Shown here: piece by piece, positions 26,887 to 35,201 of the stretch
Layout of the letters: each line of letters begins with the position of its first letter
Position numbering within the stretch: position 1 is the first letter of the stretch
Origin: an uncultured Pedobacter sp.
Lineage (GTDB): Bacteria; Bacteroidota; Bacteroidia; Sphingobacteriales; Sphingobacteriaceae
Assembly: GCF_946480185.1 (NCBI RefSeq)
Contig: NZ_CAMLIG010000014.1
Coordinates: forward strand, 52,267-116,266
Reading direction: 5' to 3'
DNA: 64,000 nucleotides
Notes under the pieces: generated by a model
Seen by the model: the letters and a program-made list of their open reading frames with translations, nothing else
What the model was told of the DNA's origin: nothing
Databases searched by the model: none
Program-made: the position numbers and the translations under genes

Positions 26887-29268
26887 ATGTTAAAAAACAT
26901 AAGTCGGTTCATCACTCTGATTTTATCCATACAAACGGCTTTTGCCCAAGATAATTTGGCACCTGCCACTGCCAAGTTAGCGCAGTTTGAACAGTCGCAT
27001 TTTCAAGAAAAATTGTATATGCACACGGATAAGGATGTTTATATAGCGGGAGAGATTTTGTGGTTTAAGCTTTATCTTGTTGCAGGTACATCTCACAAGC
27101 TCTCTGATTTAAGTGATGTTGTTTATGTAGAAATACTTGATCACCAAAACAATCCGGTGTATCAATCTAAAATAGTGATAAAGGACGGGGTAGGGGATGG
27201 CTCCGCATTTTTGCCGGTCTCGCTACATTCGGGTAATTTCAAAATAAGGGCATACACTAATTGGATGAAAAACTTTGATCCAGGGTTTTATTTTGAAAAA
27301 TCGCTCACCATCATTAATACCGTCCAGCAAGCAGAAATACAAAAAACTGCACAAAAAAAACTTCCCTTTGTTCTCCAATTTTTTCCGGAAGGCGGAAATT
27401 TAGTAAGCGACGTACCCTGCAAAATCGCTTTTAAAGCTACTGATGAATTTGGCAAAGGCATTAATTTTAACGGAACGCTATTAAATAGTCTCAATCAGGA
27501 AATAGCCACTTTTAAACCTTTAAAGTTTGGGATAGGCAACTTTATTTTAAATGCAAAAAGCGATGAGAAATATAAGGTAAAGATTAAGCTAGATAATGGT
27601 GAAGAATATCTAAATGAATTTATGCCGGTATCTGCTAATGCCTGCGCACTTAAACTCAGCGAAACGGCTTCTGGAGAAATTGATATCCATGTGGTGGATG
27701 CCTTAAAAAGTAATGAGTTAATTTATCTTATTGCTCATTCGCAACATGAAACAAAAATTGCGCAAGCAATCGAGTTAAAACATGGTATTGCCGATTTTAG
27801 ATTCAATAAGGATAAGTTAGGAAACGGCATTACCCACATTACCTTGTTTAATGAGAAAATGAAACCCCTTTGCGAACGTTTATATTTTAAAAGGCCGGAG
27901 CAAAAATTGATATTAAATGTAAAAACATCAGAAAGTAGTTACCAGCAAAGGCAAAAAGTAAATGTGAGCATAAGCGCTGAAGACGAAAAGGGAGAAAATT
28001 TGGAAGCCAACTTATCCATGTCTGTGTTTTTGATTGACTCTTTAAGTCCAACTGAAAATGCTGAAAACATACTTAGCTATTTATGGCTTTCTTCAGATAT
28101 TAAAGGTAACATAGAAAATCCGGCCTATTACTTTCAGCATGAAACCGCAGAGGTTGATGACGCTTTGGATAATTTACTCCTTACTCAGGGTTGGAGAAAA
28201 TTTAATTGGGAGACTATATTGAAAAGCGATTCTGTTTATGTAAAATTTAAACCAGAGTACAAAACCAATATTATTACTGCAAAAATCACTGACAAACAAA
28301 CAGGAAAACCAGCTCGTGACATCTTAGCTTATCTATCTGTAACCAAACAAAAAAGCCATGTGTATGGAGCTGAAAGCGATGCTGACGGGAAATTGTCCTT
28401 TTACACAAAGCCTATTTTTGGGTTGGAAGAGCTAGCATTACAGGTAAAGGATCAAAATGATAGTCTTTATAAAATTGAAATAAATGATCAGTTTTCAAAA
28501 GAACTTTCCGAAAATGAACTCGCCAATCTTAAACTTTTGCCATCCTTTAAAAAAAGCCTCATTAACAGAAGTATAGATATGCAAGTTCAAAACCTTTATA
28601 ATTCTGATAAATTAAAGATGTTTTTAAAACCTGAAACAGACACTTCTATGTTTTATGGCAAAGCTTCTGATAAAAATTATCAGTTAGATAGTTATACACG
28701 TTTCCCAACAATGGAAGATGTATTACGAGAATATGTAGCAGAAGTTATGGTAGAAAGAAGGAAGGAAAATTATAAGCTTACTATTTACAATGTTATGGAT
28801 AAAATATACCTTGAGGACACTCCATTAATACTTTTAGATGGTTTTCCTGTTTCTGATCAAAACAGATTGATGTCTTTTGATCCTAAAAAGATCAAGGGAT
28901 TAGATATTGTTGCAAAAAAATACTTTATTGGACCCTTAAGTTTCGGTGGTATTTTAAATTTTTCTTCGTATAAAGCAGATGGAGAAGGTTTTAATATAGA
29001 TCCGAATCTTTTATTGATAAATTATGAAGGGTTGCAGGTTGCCAGAGAATTTTATTCGCCAGTTTATGAAACAGCGGAGGAAAAATCATCCCGTTTACCT
29101 GATTTTAGAACTTCGCTTTTATGGAGCCCGGAAATAACTTTGCAGAACGGTGAAGCACATTTGGACTTTTATACGTCAGATTTAAAAGAAAAATTTATGG
29201 TTGTATTGCAAGGACTAAGTAAAAGCGGGGCAGCAGGTTATACCGCTACAACATTTAACGTACAATAG
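26887..29268 (+). CDS. Large exported MG2-like protein with a plug-like segment
   Basis: 793 residues with a signal peptide (LILSIQTAFAQ). Residues ~38-140 (EKLYMHTDKDVYIAGEILWF, GNFKIRAYTNWM) match the MG2-type module of alpha-2-macroglobulin-like bacterial proteins, followed by further beta modules. Near residues ~610-700 a stretch (PLILLDGFPVSDQNR, IKGLDIVAKKYFIG, FGGILNFSSYK) resembles the plug of TonB receptors although no barrel follows. The last ~60 residues again look macroglobulin-like (LLWSPEITLQNGEAHLDFYT). No thioester motif is seen. It is the last gene of the cluster with the STN receptor and DUF4249-like lipoprotein, 21 nt downstream of the latter, and probably works with them at the outer membrane. 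Confidence 0.7.
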   Translation: MLKNISRFITLILSIQTAFAQDNLAPATAKLAQFEQSHFQEKLYMHTDKDVYIAGEILWFKLYLVAGTSHKLSDLSDVVYVEILDHQNNPVYQSKIVIKDGVGDGSAFLPVSLHSGNFKIRAYTNWMKNFDPGFYFEKSLTIINTVQQAEIQKTAQKKLPFVLQFFPEGGNLVSDVPCKIAFKATDEFGKGINFNGTLLNSLNQEIATFKPLKFGIGNFILNAKSDEKYKVKIKLDNGEEYLNEFMPVSANACALKLSETASGEIDIHVVDALKSNELIYLIAHSQHETKIAQAIELKHGIADFRFNKDKLGNGITHITLFNEKMKPLCERLYFKRPEQKLILNVKTSESSYQQRQKVNVSISAEDEKGENLEANLSMSVFLIDSLSPTENAENILSYLWLSSDIKGNIENPAYYFQHETAEVDDALDNLLLTQGWRKFNWETILKSDSVYVKFKPEYKTNIITAKITDKQTGKPARDILAYLSVTKQKSHVYGAESDADGKLSFYTKPIFGLEELALQVKDQNDSLYKIEINDQFSKELSENELANLKLLPSFKKSLINRSIDMQVQNLYNSDKLKMFLKPETDTSMFYGKASDKNYQLDSYTRFPTMEDVLREYVAEVMVERRKENYKLTIYNVMDKIYLEDTPLILLDGFPVSDQNRLMSFDPKKIKGLDIVAKKYFIGPLSFGGILNFSSYKADGEGFNIDPNLLLINYEGLQVAREFYSPVYETAEEKSSRLPDFRTSLLWSPEITLQNGEAHLDFYTSDLKEKFMVVLQGLSKSGAAGYTATTFNVQ

Positions 29269-29319
29269 CGGTAAGTTCAATAAATCGATTCATCTGAAAT
29301 AGTTTTTGGGTATACAACT

Positions 29320-29350
29320 AAACCACTATGCACTGAAAGTGCATAGGTTT
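29320..29350. repeat. IS200 left-end hairpin
   Basis: CTATGCACT (29326-29334) pairs perfectly with AGTGCATAG (29338-29346) around a GAA loop; AAAC and GTTT outside extend the stem. It matches the right-end hairpin core and is the predicted TnpA recognition structure. As a strong palindrome it may also stop transcription entering from the MG2-like gene. Confidence 0.8.
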
Positions 29351-29357
29351 GGGGAAA

Positions 29358-29374
29358 GAAGAATGGAATTCTTC
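29358..29374 (+). promoter_or_regulatory. Internal hairpin upstream of the transposase start
   Basis: GAAGAAT (29358-29364) pairs with ATTCTTC (29368-29374) around a 3-nt loop. It lies just before a GGAG ribosome-binding site (29380-29383) and the GTG start at 29405. Enteric IS200 carries leader structures that block transposase expression, so this hairpin may have a similar role. Confidence 0.45.
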
Positions 29375-29404
29375 TCACTGGAGGCAAAACGCTAATTTTG
29401 ATAT

Positions 29405-29842
29405 GTGGAAAACAAACAAAGACATAACGGACATACGATTTCCAGATTGACTGCACACATTGTTTGGGTAACAAAATATCGTTATAAAGTTCTTGAGGGA
29501 GATATTAAAACTAGGTGCAGAACTCTAGTAAAACAGATTTGCGAAGCTGAAGATGTTGTGATATTATCTGGTGTTGTGAGTTCAGACCATGTACATCTAC
29601 ACATAGAATATCCACCCAGCAAAAACATAAGTGATATCGTCAAAAAGATTAAAGGACGGACATCTAGGCGTATTCAAGAAGAGTTCACTCATATTAGCAA
29701 AAAATATTGGGGAAGGTACTTCTGGGCTATCGGTTATGGGGTCTGGAGTACAGGAAACAGTACAGACGAAATGGTGCAACGATACCTTGAACATCACAGA
29801 GCTCCTGATAACAATGACATTGATGTAATTATTCTGGAGTAA
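29405..29842 (+). CDS. tnpA: IS200/IS605-family Y1 transposase TnpA
   Basis: 145 residues from a GTG start at 29405, with GGAG 22 nt upstream. It is a compact Y1 HUH single-strand transposase: the HUH motif is H64-L65-H66 (in SSDHVHLHIE) and the catalytic tyrosine is Y127 (in VQRYLEHH), the same numbering as the well-studied IS608 enzyme. HIVWVTKYRYKVL near the N-terminus is a family signature, and YFWAIGYGVWSTG precedes the tyrosine helix. All catalytic residues are present and the frame is intact, so the element may still be active. It nicks and joins single-stranded DNA at hairpin ends. No partner gene is present. Confidence 0.95.
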   Translation: MENKQRHNGHTISRLTAHIVWVTKYRYKVLEGDIKTRCRTLVKQICEAEDVVILSGVVSSDHVHLHIEYPPSKNISDIVKKIKGRTSRRIQEEFTHISKKYWGRYFWAIGYGVWSTGNSTDEMVQRYLEHHRAPDNNDIDVIILE

Positions 29843-29853
29843 TAAAATTTTTA

Positions 29854-29888
29854 GAAACTGAAAGTTTTGCACTAAAGTGCATAGTTTC
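29854..29888. repeat. IS200 right-end hairpin
   Basis: GCACT (29869-29873) pairs with AGTGC (29876-29880) around AA, and GAAACT (29854-29859) with AGTTTC (29883-29888) further out, with an asymmetric bulge between them. The core is the same as in the left hairpin. Confidence 0.75.
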
Positions 29889-29897
29889 AACTAACGA

Positions 29898-31679
29898 ATG
29901 AGACCAATGAAAAAACAAATCTTTAACACGAAACCATTTTTTATTGCTGTATTTTTTATGGTTAGCAGTTTTACAAGTTTTGCACAACAGGAAGCAACTA
30001 TATATCAACAGTTTAAAAAAAACCGGTTGAAATGTGATTTGCCCGATTTTTCTTATGCCGGTTACCATTACGGAGAGCAATCTGTGCCGTTTGTAACCAA
30101 AAATATAATTGATGTAACCAAATACGGAATAAAGGCAAACTCCATGAAAGACCAAACTAAAGAAGTACAGAAACTGATAGATAAGGTTGGGGCAGAAGGT
30201 GGGGGAGTTCTATATTTTCCAAAGGGCACTTACTACTTTAACATGGATGGGAGAGAAAAGCGATTCTTACAGATCAATTACAGTAATATAACTTTAAGGG
30301 GCGATGGGAATACTTTAAACGGAACTGTTTTTTTTGACGGAAATCAGTTAACACAAAATGAGGGAAGCCCTTGGTTATCTCCTGCATTAATTCAAACAGC
30401 TGCTTATTTACAAAACACAAAAAGCTTTTGGGGGTTAGATTACCCCGTAAATGCCACTTATCATTCTAAAGTAATTTCAACTAAAGCCGGCGTAGTTAAT
30501 GAGGAAATACAATCAGCTAAAGTTTTAAGCCATTTCACTAAAAGTGCAAAAAAAGGCGATCAAAGGATTTGGCTAAACAGTACGGATGGCATAAAAAGCA
30601 ATGATTATGTTTTGTTAGGCTTATTTAATAACGACACATCTGGAACACTTATAAAAAATATATTACAGCCAATTAAGCAATTTTACGATTTCGAGGCATC
30701 TGCAAAAGAAGCTGGTCCAAGTAGTGCGCCATCATATCAGTGGTTGGTTCAAGTAGAAGCAGTAAACAAAAACAATATTATTTTAAAGCAACCTTTACGG
30801 CGAGATTTTGAATTGAAATTTAAACCTGTTTTAGCCGAAGCTCGGATGCTTACCGAAATAGGAGTTGAGAATATTTACATTAAATCTGCTTGGGCAGGTT
30901 ATTATTGCCACCATGGCTGTGAAGGCAGTCCTAAATACCAGAGTGAAGAAATGGATTACGGCTGGAATGCCATTAATTTTTGTAGAGTAGCCAACGGTTG
31001 GATTAAGGATGTAACCTTAGAGAATTTCACTAGTCCTGTTTATTTATTGGACAGTAGAAATGTAACAGTTAAAGATGTGAATTTTTTAGGTTTTGATGGA
31101 CATTGTGGTATTAAAATTTATAGCCATGCCTGTGACAATTTAATAGAAAATTTAAATTTTAAGAATAACTTTTCACATGTTTTAAGTGGCGAAGGCAATG
31201 CTTATGGCAATGTTTTTAGGAACATCCAATATAAAGCATTAAGCAGTAAGCCAGGTTTCTTTGATTTTCATGGAACTAATGATAGACGCTTTTCTGCTCC
31301 GGCAGAGAATTTATTTGAAAACATTAAAGGCATGAATAAAATAAGTGGCGGCGGCGCTGCAAATAATTTGCCTCACACTGCAAATTATAATACTTGGTGG
31401 AATATCGAATTGGCTGATTTCGACCTTGAAAATTCTGAACTGTTTTATAGTTGGCGACTTTCTGTAAACGGTTTAACGAATAATAATCTGAGCCATCAAA
31501 TGTATCCTAAAAGTATTTTGGCAGGCGTTTATCAACCCGGATTTAAGGTAACAATAAACGGAAATGCAGCAGATATAAATGACCAATGGATTTATACAGA
31601 AAACTTAAATGTAGGAAAAGTTTATCCTTTGTCTTTATATGAAGCCCAATTAAAAAGAAGAATATCTGCTAGAAAATAA
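29898..31679 (+). CDS. Secreted right-handed beta-helix protein (pectate-lyase-3-like)
   Basis: 593 residues. ATG 29898 or ATG 29907 can start it; both give a signal peptide ending FTSFAQQ. Residues ~70-110 (IIDVTKYGIKAN, KEVQKLIDKVGAEGGGVLYF, PKGTYYF) are the first coil of the pectate-lyase-3/GH28-related beta-helix superfamily. Beta-helix coils continue to ~520 (GVENIYIKSAWAGYY, WIKDVTLENF, NVTVKDVNFLGFDGHCG), and a small C-terminal beta domain resembles DUF4955. These proteins cut or bind polysaccharides, often uronic-acid-rich, but no catalytic set is certain. The gene begins ~10 nt after the IS200 right end, so its original upstream region has been displaced. Its stop is three nt from that of the opposing GH2 gene. 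Confidence 0.7.
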   Translation: MRPMKKQIFNTKPFFIAVFFMVSSFTSFAQQEATIYQQFKKNRLKCDLPDFSYAGYHYGEQSVPFVTKNIIDVTKYGIKANSMKDQTKEVQKLIDKVGAEGGGVLYFPKGTYYFNMDGREKRFLQINYSNITLRGDGNTLNGTVFFDGNQLTQNEGSPWLSPALIQTAAYLQNTKSFWGLDYPVNATYHSKVISTKAGVVNEEIQSAKVLSHFTKSAKKGDQRIWLNSTDGIKSNDYVLLGLFNNDTSGTLIKNILQPIKQFYDFEASAKEAGPSSAPSYQWLVQVEAVNKNNIILKQPLRRDFELKFKPVLAEARMLTEIGVENIYIKSAWAGYYCHHGCEGSPKYQSEEMDYGWNAINFCRVANGWIKDVTLENFTSPVYLLDSRNVTVKDVNFLGFDGHCGIKIYSHACDNLIENLNFKNNFSHVLSGEGNAYGNVFRNIQYKALSSKPGFFDFHGTNDRRFSAPAENLFENIKGMNKISGGGAANNLPHTANYNTWWNIELADFDLENSELFYSWRLSVNGLTNNNLSHQMYPKSILAGVYQPGFKVTINGNAADINDQWIYTENLNVGKVYPLSLYEAQLKRRISARK

Positions 31680-31682
31680 TAG

Positions 31683-33803
31683 CTAATGAACACTAATATC
31701 CCTAATACTTTCCACTGCCTCGCCATTGTAATTGATACGGGCAATCAGTTTATATTCGCCCTTTTTTGAAGGGATGGAAACATCAAACCTTTCTTTGTCA
31801 ACTTTAAATGCAGGAACTTTGTGCAGCCGCTTTTGCCTAGAAATAACCTTTCCGTCTTTTAGTAATTCAACATCCAATTCTCCTTTCCATTCTTTGTTTA
31901 AATCGTTAATAACAAATACAGGAACTGTAATTACACTATTGGGTTGATAAGATTTTTCCCAAGCATCTACCATTAATCCAACTGGAGAAAATGCTGGTTT
32001 AACATATTTGGTAAATGCTGGCCAATACTCAAATTTTTCTACATTTTGTAGCAAATCACTGGTTTCACCTCTTGGCGCTGTAGGGCGAGAATAAGATAAT
32101 CCGGCGAAATACATTACAGCGGCTGATGTACGGTAAGCCCGCCAATATTCGGTAAGCGCCGCGGTTAACCTTGCACATTTTTCTATCCGCTGTTCATTGG
32201 TTACCACATCTTTAAAAAAGTTTTTATAAACATTTTCAGACAAGGTTGTAGCACTACCATCTCTATTTACCCAAAGCCAGGCATATTCGTTTAATATAAT
32301 TGGATTATTGTATTTTTTGCCATCGGGCGATGGGTCTTGCTCGTTTGGATCATTTGAAGGAATTCTTTTCTTGCCCATTAGATTTTTAAGCAAGCCTTCT
32401 TCAGGCTCTTTGGCATCTTTTTCATGATAAGGGTAAAATAAATAAGGATGCGCTTCAATGGGATCAGTGGCAGATGTTGGTGCGGAGTAACCATTATCCC
32501 ACGGACGGTTAGATAAATCTAAATGACGAACCATATTTATTGCAATACCGGTTTGTTTGGCAACCGTTTCGTTTTGTCCGTCCCAAATCACAATGGAGGG
32601 ATGATTCCATCTTTCTTTCATCCATGATGTATATTCTAAAGCAATGTGCTCGGGAGTTATTTTTTTCTTGATGCCACCTTTACCGCCCCAAATCGCATAT
32701 TCATCCTGAATTAGCATGCCCATTTCGTCTGCTAAATCGTACCAGAATTTTGGTGCCGGACCAACATGAAACCGAACAATGTTCCAGTGCATTTGTTTAA
32801 AACGTGTAAACATGGTACGCACCCATGCTTTGTTCCAAGGTAAATTGCCACGTAACGAATCCTCAAAAAAACGATAGACAGGAACATTTGTACCCCGCAA
32901 AAAATAAGTTTGGTTATTAAGCAATGCCACTTTAGCAGTCGTATCAAACCTGAAACTTCGCATCCCAAAACGGTTTTTCGCATTGTCTGAGCCTGTAGAA
33001 ATATTAAGTTCATATAGAAACGGATGCTCGGGACTCCACAATTTACAGTTTTTTAAAGTTGCTTTAAATGCAACCGTGTCAATGCCGCCAGATAAGGTGT
33101 ATGTAAAAGAGCCTTGTGTAACTAATTTTTGGGTTTTAGCTTCTTTTACCTGATAGCTAATGGTTTGTTTGCCCTTTTTGGAATAAGTATTTATAGCCGC
33201 AACCACTTTTATATTTTGCTGGTTGATGTTGGGCGCAATCTGAACGTTTTCGATGTATGCACCATTAGTTAAGATGAGGTTAACATCATCAAAAATCCCC
33301 GGAATAAATTTCACCTTCTCAAAATCGTTTCCATTAATAGCGGTATCCGGATAATTATCAAAAGTGCCTAATCTTAACATGATTTCATTTTGTTGACCTG
33401 CAGGTTTTAATAAACCGGTGATATCAGTCTGGTAAGATGAAAATATGGTTTGATGGATGTAAGCAGGCTTTCCATTAACAAATAGCTTTTTACTGTAAGC
33501 GGCTTTGTTTATCTGTAATAACACATGATCTGGATTTTGCTTTAAAACAAAAGTTTTTTTGTACCAGAAGTACCTGGTAGAATCGGCGCCTTTTTTAACT
33601 TCTTTGAACTTTGGAAAAGCCATATCAATTAAAGAAGGAACAGGCACTGTATGTGTGAAATTCTGCGGAATAATATTGGTTGCGTCTGTTTCTTCAACTT
33701 CCCAAGTGCCGTTTAATGAGATTACTTTTCGTTGTGCTTGTGCATTTAAAAATAATACCATTAAAATCGCTCCCAAAAAACTGCTTTTAAGACTCTGTTT
33801 CAT
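31683..33803 (-). CDS. GH2 family glycosidase (beta-galactosidase/glucuronidase-like)
   Basis: 706 residues with a signal peptide (MVLFLNAQAQ). It has the GH2 order: sugar-binding jelly roll (~25-170), Ig-like domain (~185-280), TIM barrel (~285-600; IVRFHVGPAPKFWYDLADE) and a C-terminal beta domain. E412 in WDGQNET is the predicted acid/base and E506 in ILNEYAW the predicted nucleophile. The protein is shorter than LacZ and the acid/base motif differs from the common GNE, so specificity (galactoside, glucuronide, mannoside or other) cannot be stated. It is the last gene of a minus-strand operon that starts at 40064 and follows the FGE-fold/CBM6 gene by 53 nt. It converges with the beta-helix gene with no visible terminator between them. 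Confidence 0.85.
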   Translation of the reverse strand: MKQSLKSSFLGAILMVLFLNAQAQRKVISLNGTWEVEETDATNIIPQNFTHTVPVPSLIDMAFPKFKEVKKGADSTRYFWYKKTFVLKQNPDHVLLQINKAAYSKKLFVNGKPAYIHQTIFSSYQTDITGLLKPAGQQNEIMLRLGTFDNYPDTAINGNDFEKVKFIPGIFDDVNLILTNGAYIENVQIAPNINQQNIKVVAAINTYSKKGKQTISYQVKEAKTQKLVTQGSFTYTLSGGIDTVAFKATLKNCKLWSPEHPFLYELNISTGSDNAKNRFGMRSFRFDTTAKVALLNNQTYFLRGTNVPVYRFFEDSLRGNLPWNKAWVRTMFTRFKQMHWNIVRFHVGPAPKFWYDLADEMGMLIQDEYAIWGGKGGIKKKITPEHIALEYTSWMKERWNHPSIVIWDGQNETVAKQTGIAINMVRHLDLSNRPWDNGYSAPTSATDPIEAHPYLFYPYHEKDAKEPEEGLLKNLMGKKRIPSNDPNEQDPSPDGKKYNNPIILNEYAWLWVNRDGSATTLSENVYKNFFKDVVTNEQRIEKCARLTAALTEYWRAYRTSAAVMYFAGLSYSRPTAPRGETSDLLQNVEKFEYWPAFTKYVKPAFSPVGLMVDAWEKSYQPNSVITVPVFVINDLNKEWKGELDVELLKDGKVISRQKRLHKVPAFKVDKERFDVSIPSKKGEYKLIARINYNGEAVESIRDISVH

Positions 33804-33856
33804 GTTTTTAGTTTATATAATTCGTTTATAAATTGATTTCCGTTAATTACAAGCCA

Positions 33857-35194
33857 TCATTTCACTAATGAAAAATTGAGGTAATCGTAATTCATATTAC
33901 CATTGGTAGTGGTTTTTAACGTTAATAAATGTTTCCCCTTTGTAAGTTTAGCTGTGGTTAAATCATCAATACGATTCCAATGATGCCATTGACGCCAAGC
34001 AACTGTTTCTTTTTTACTTCTGGTGGACGGAATAACTAATTCTCGGGTTAATGGTTTTCCATCTAACCATATTTCAATGCTGCCATTTCCACTGGCGGTG
34101 TACATTAATCCAATTGCATATTTACCTGTTTGGTTAACATCAACACTATAATTAACCCATTCGCCAGGCTCTGTCCAGCCTAAATACAGCTGATCCATTA
34201 ATGGTTGTACCATATTATAATGGTTGTTATCAATATCTCTAGACTTGGTGTAAGAAATATCTACACCTTCTTTTATTCTAAACTCGTTTAAAAAAGTGCC
34301 ATCAGTAGGGTTTAGCCTACCACTACCATTATTGATACTATCTGCATCGTGATAAGCAGTGCCTTCACCTCCCAAATCGTACAATTCACATTGAATTTTT
34401 CCGGGAATTTGTTGCGCTTTATTATTCCAAGGTTTGCCTTTATAAGTTTCTGCATCTATAATTTTTTCTATTGGAAATACCACTCTAAAACCTACACTGT
34501 TGCTAAAGTGTGTGGAATGGTTTCCATAATGAGCATTAATACTAGCGGGATGGCTATCAGCATACCAACTTCCGCCCATGTGTACACAAAAGCCAGTATC
34601 ACTTTTTAACGAATCGTTTAAACACCATTCCCATGCGTTGCCACTCATATCGTAAATACCCAATTCATTGGGCAACTTTTTTCCTACGGGATGCGAATGT
34701 TGCTGACTATTGTTCTTTGTCCAGCCTACATCCGCTAAATTATTACTACCGGCATAAGTAAAATGTTTCGAAAGATTTCCGCCAGATGCTGCATATTTCC
34801 ATTGCATTTCTGTAGGTAATTTTGCACCAATCCATTTGCAATATTCTAACGCACCATAGTAACTCACCATTACCATTGGATAGTTTTCTTTACCTAATTT
34901 TGCTTGCCATTTATCATTTACAAATTCAACCTGTAAATCTCTATTTCCAACATTTATCAATTGCTTTTCTTTAAAAATGCCATTAGGTTCTGCCTGAATC
35001 CTATTTAAAAAAACAGCATACTGTTGATTAGTGATTTCGAATTTAGAAATCTGAAAGCTATTAATTTTAAAAGATGATTGTAGTTGTTGAAAAAGACCAC
35101 CATTAACCTTTACTTTTTGCAATGGCTGAGCCATTGAAGAACTAACCACCAATTGAATTGAAACAAGCGAAATAAAAAAGTTAAATATTTTCAT
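33857..35194 (-). CDS. FGE/SUMF1-fold protein fused to a CBM6-like domain, catalytic cysteines absent
   Basis: 445 residues with a signal peptide (LVSIQLVVSSSMAQP). Residues ~25-250 have the formylglycine-generating-enzyme/sulfatase-modifying-factor fold: QISKFEITNQQYAVFL, MVMVSYYGALEYCKWIG, KLPTEMQWKYAASGG, MSGNAWEWC, HMGGSWYAD, VGFRVVFP. Residues ~265-445 look like a CBM6 carbohydrate-binding module (CELYDLGGEG, GWTEPGEWVNYSVDVNQTG, NMNYDYLNFSLVK). In true FGEs the segment after GGS carries two catalytic cysteines five residues apart; here those positions are A212 and A217. It is thus unlikely to mature sulfatases and more likely binds glycan or acts differently. It lies between GH3 (8 nt) and GH2 (53 nt) genes of one operon. 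Confidence 0.8.
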   Translation of the reverse strand: MKIFNFFISLVSIQLVVSSSMAQPLQKVKVNGGLFQQLQSSFKINSFQISKFEITNQQYAVFLNRIQAEPNGIFKEKQLINVGNRDLQVEFVNDKWQAKLGKENYPMVMVSYYGALEYCKWIGAKLPTEMQWKYAASGGNLSKHFTYAGSNNLADVGWTKNNSQQHSHPVGKKLPNELGIYDMSGNAWEWCLNDSLKSDTGFCVHMGGSWYADSHPASINAHYGNHSTHFSNSVGFRVVFPIEKIIDAETYKGKPWNNKAQQIPGKIQCELYDLGGEGTAYHDADSINNGSGRLNPTDGTFLNEFRIKEGVDISYTKSRDIDNNHYNMVQPLMDQLYLGWTEPGEWVNYSVDVNQTGKYAIGLMYTASGNGSIEIWLDGKPLTRELVIPSTRSKKETVAWRQWHHWNRIDDLTTAKLTKGKHLLTLKTTTNGNMNYDYLNFSLVK

Positions 35195-35201
35195 TTTAGG
35201 C

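Larger units (their letters stand above)
29300..29890 (+). mobile_element. IS200-type insertion sequence
   Basis: A single Y1-transposase gene (29405-29842) is flanked by imperfect palindromes that share the core GCACT-n-AGTGCATAG: left 29320-29350, right 29854-29888. That is the organisation of IS200-group elements, which move as single strands, have no inverted terminal repeats and make no target duplication. No TnpB/IscB gene is present. The exact ends cannot be set without an empty site, so the coordinates are approximate. The element sits between the MG2-like gene and a beta-helix gene whose start lies ~10 nt beyond the right hairpin. Confidence 0.85.

Noticed and set aside
29829..30155. 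Minus-strand open frame over the IS200 right end and beta-helix gene
   Set aside because: It is antisense to a well-supported signal peptide and first beta-helix coil and has no recognisable protein features.
33857..35194. Calling the FGE-fold protein a sulfatase-modifying enzyme
   Set aside because: Both catalytic cysteine positions are alanine, and a CBM6-like domain is fused to it.
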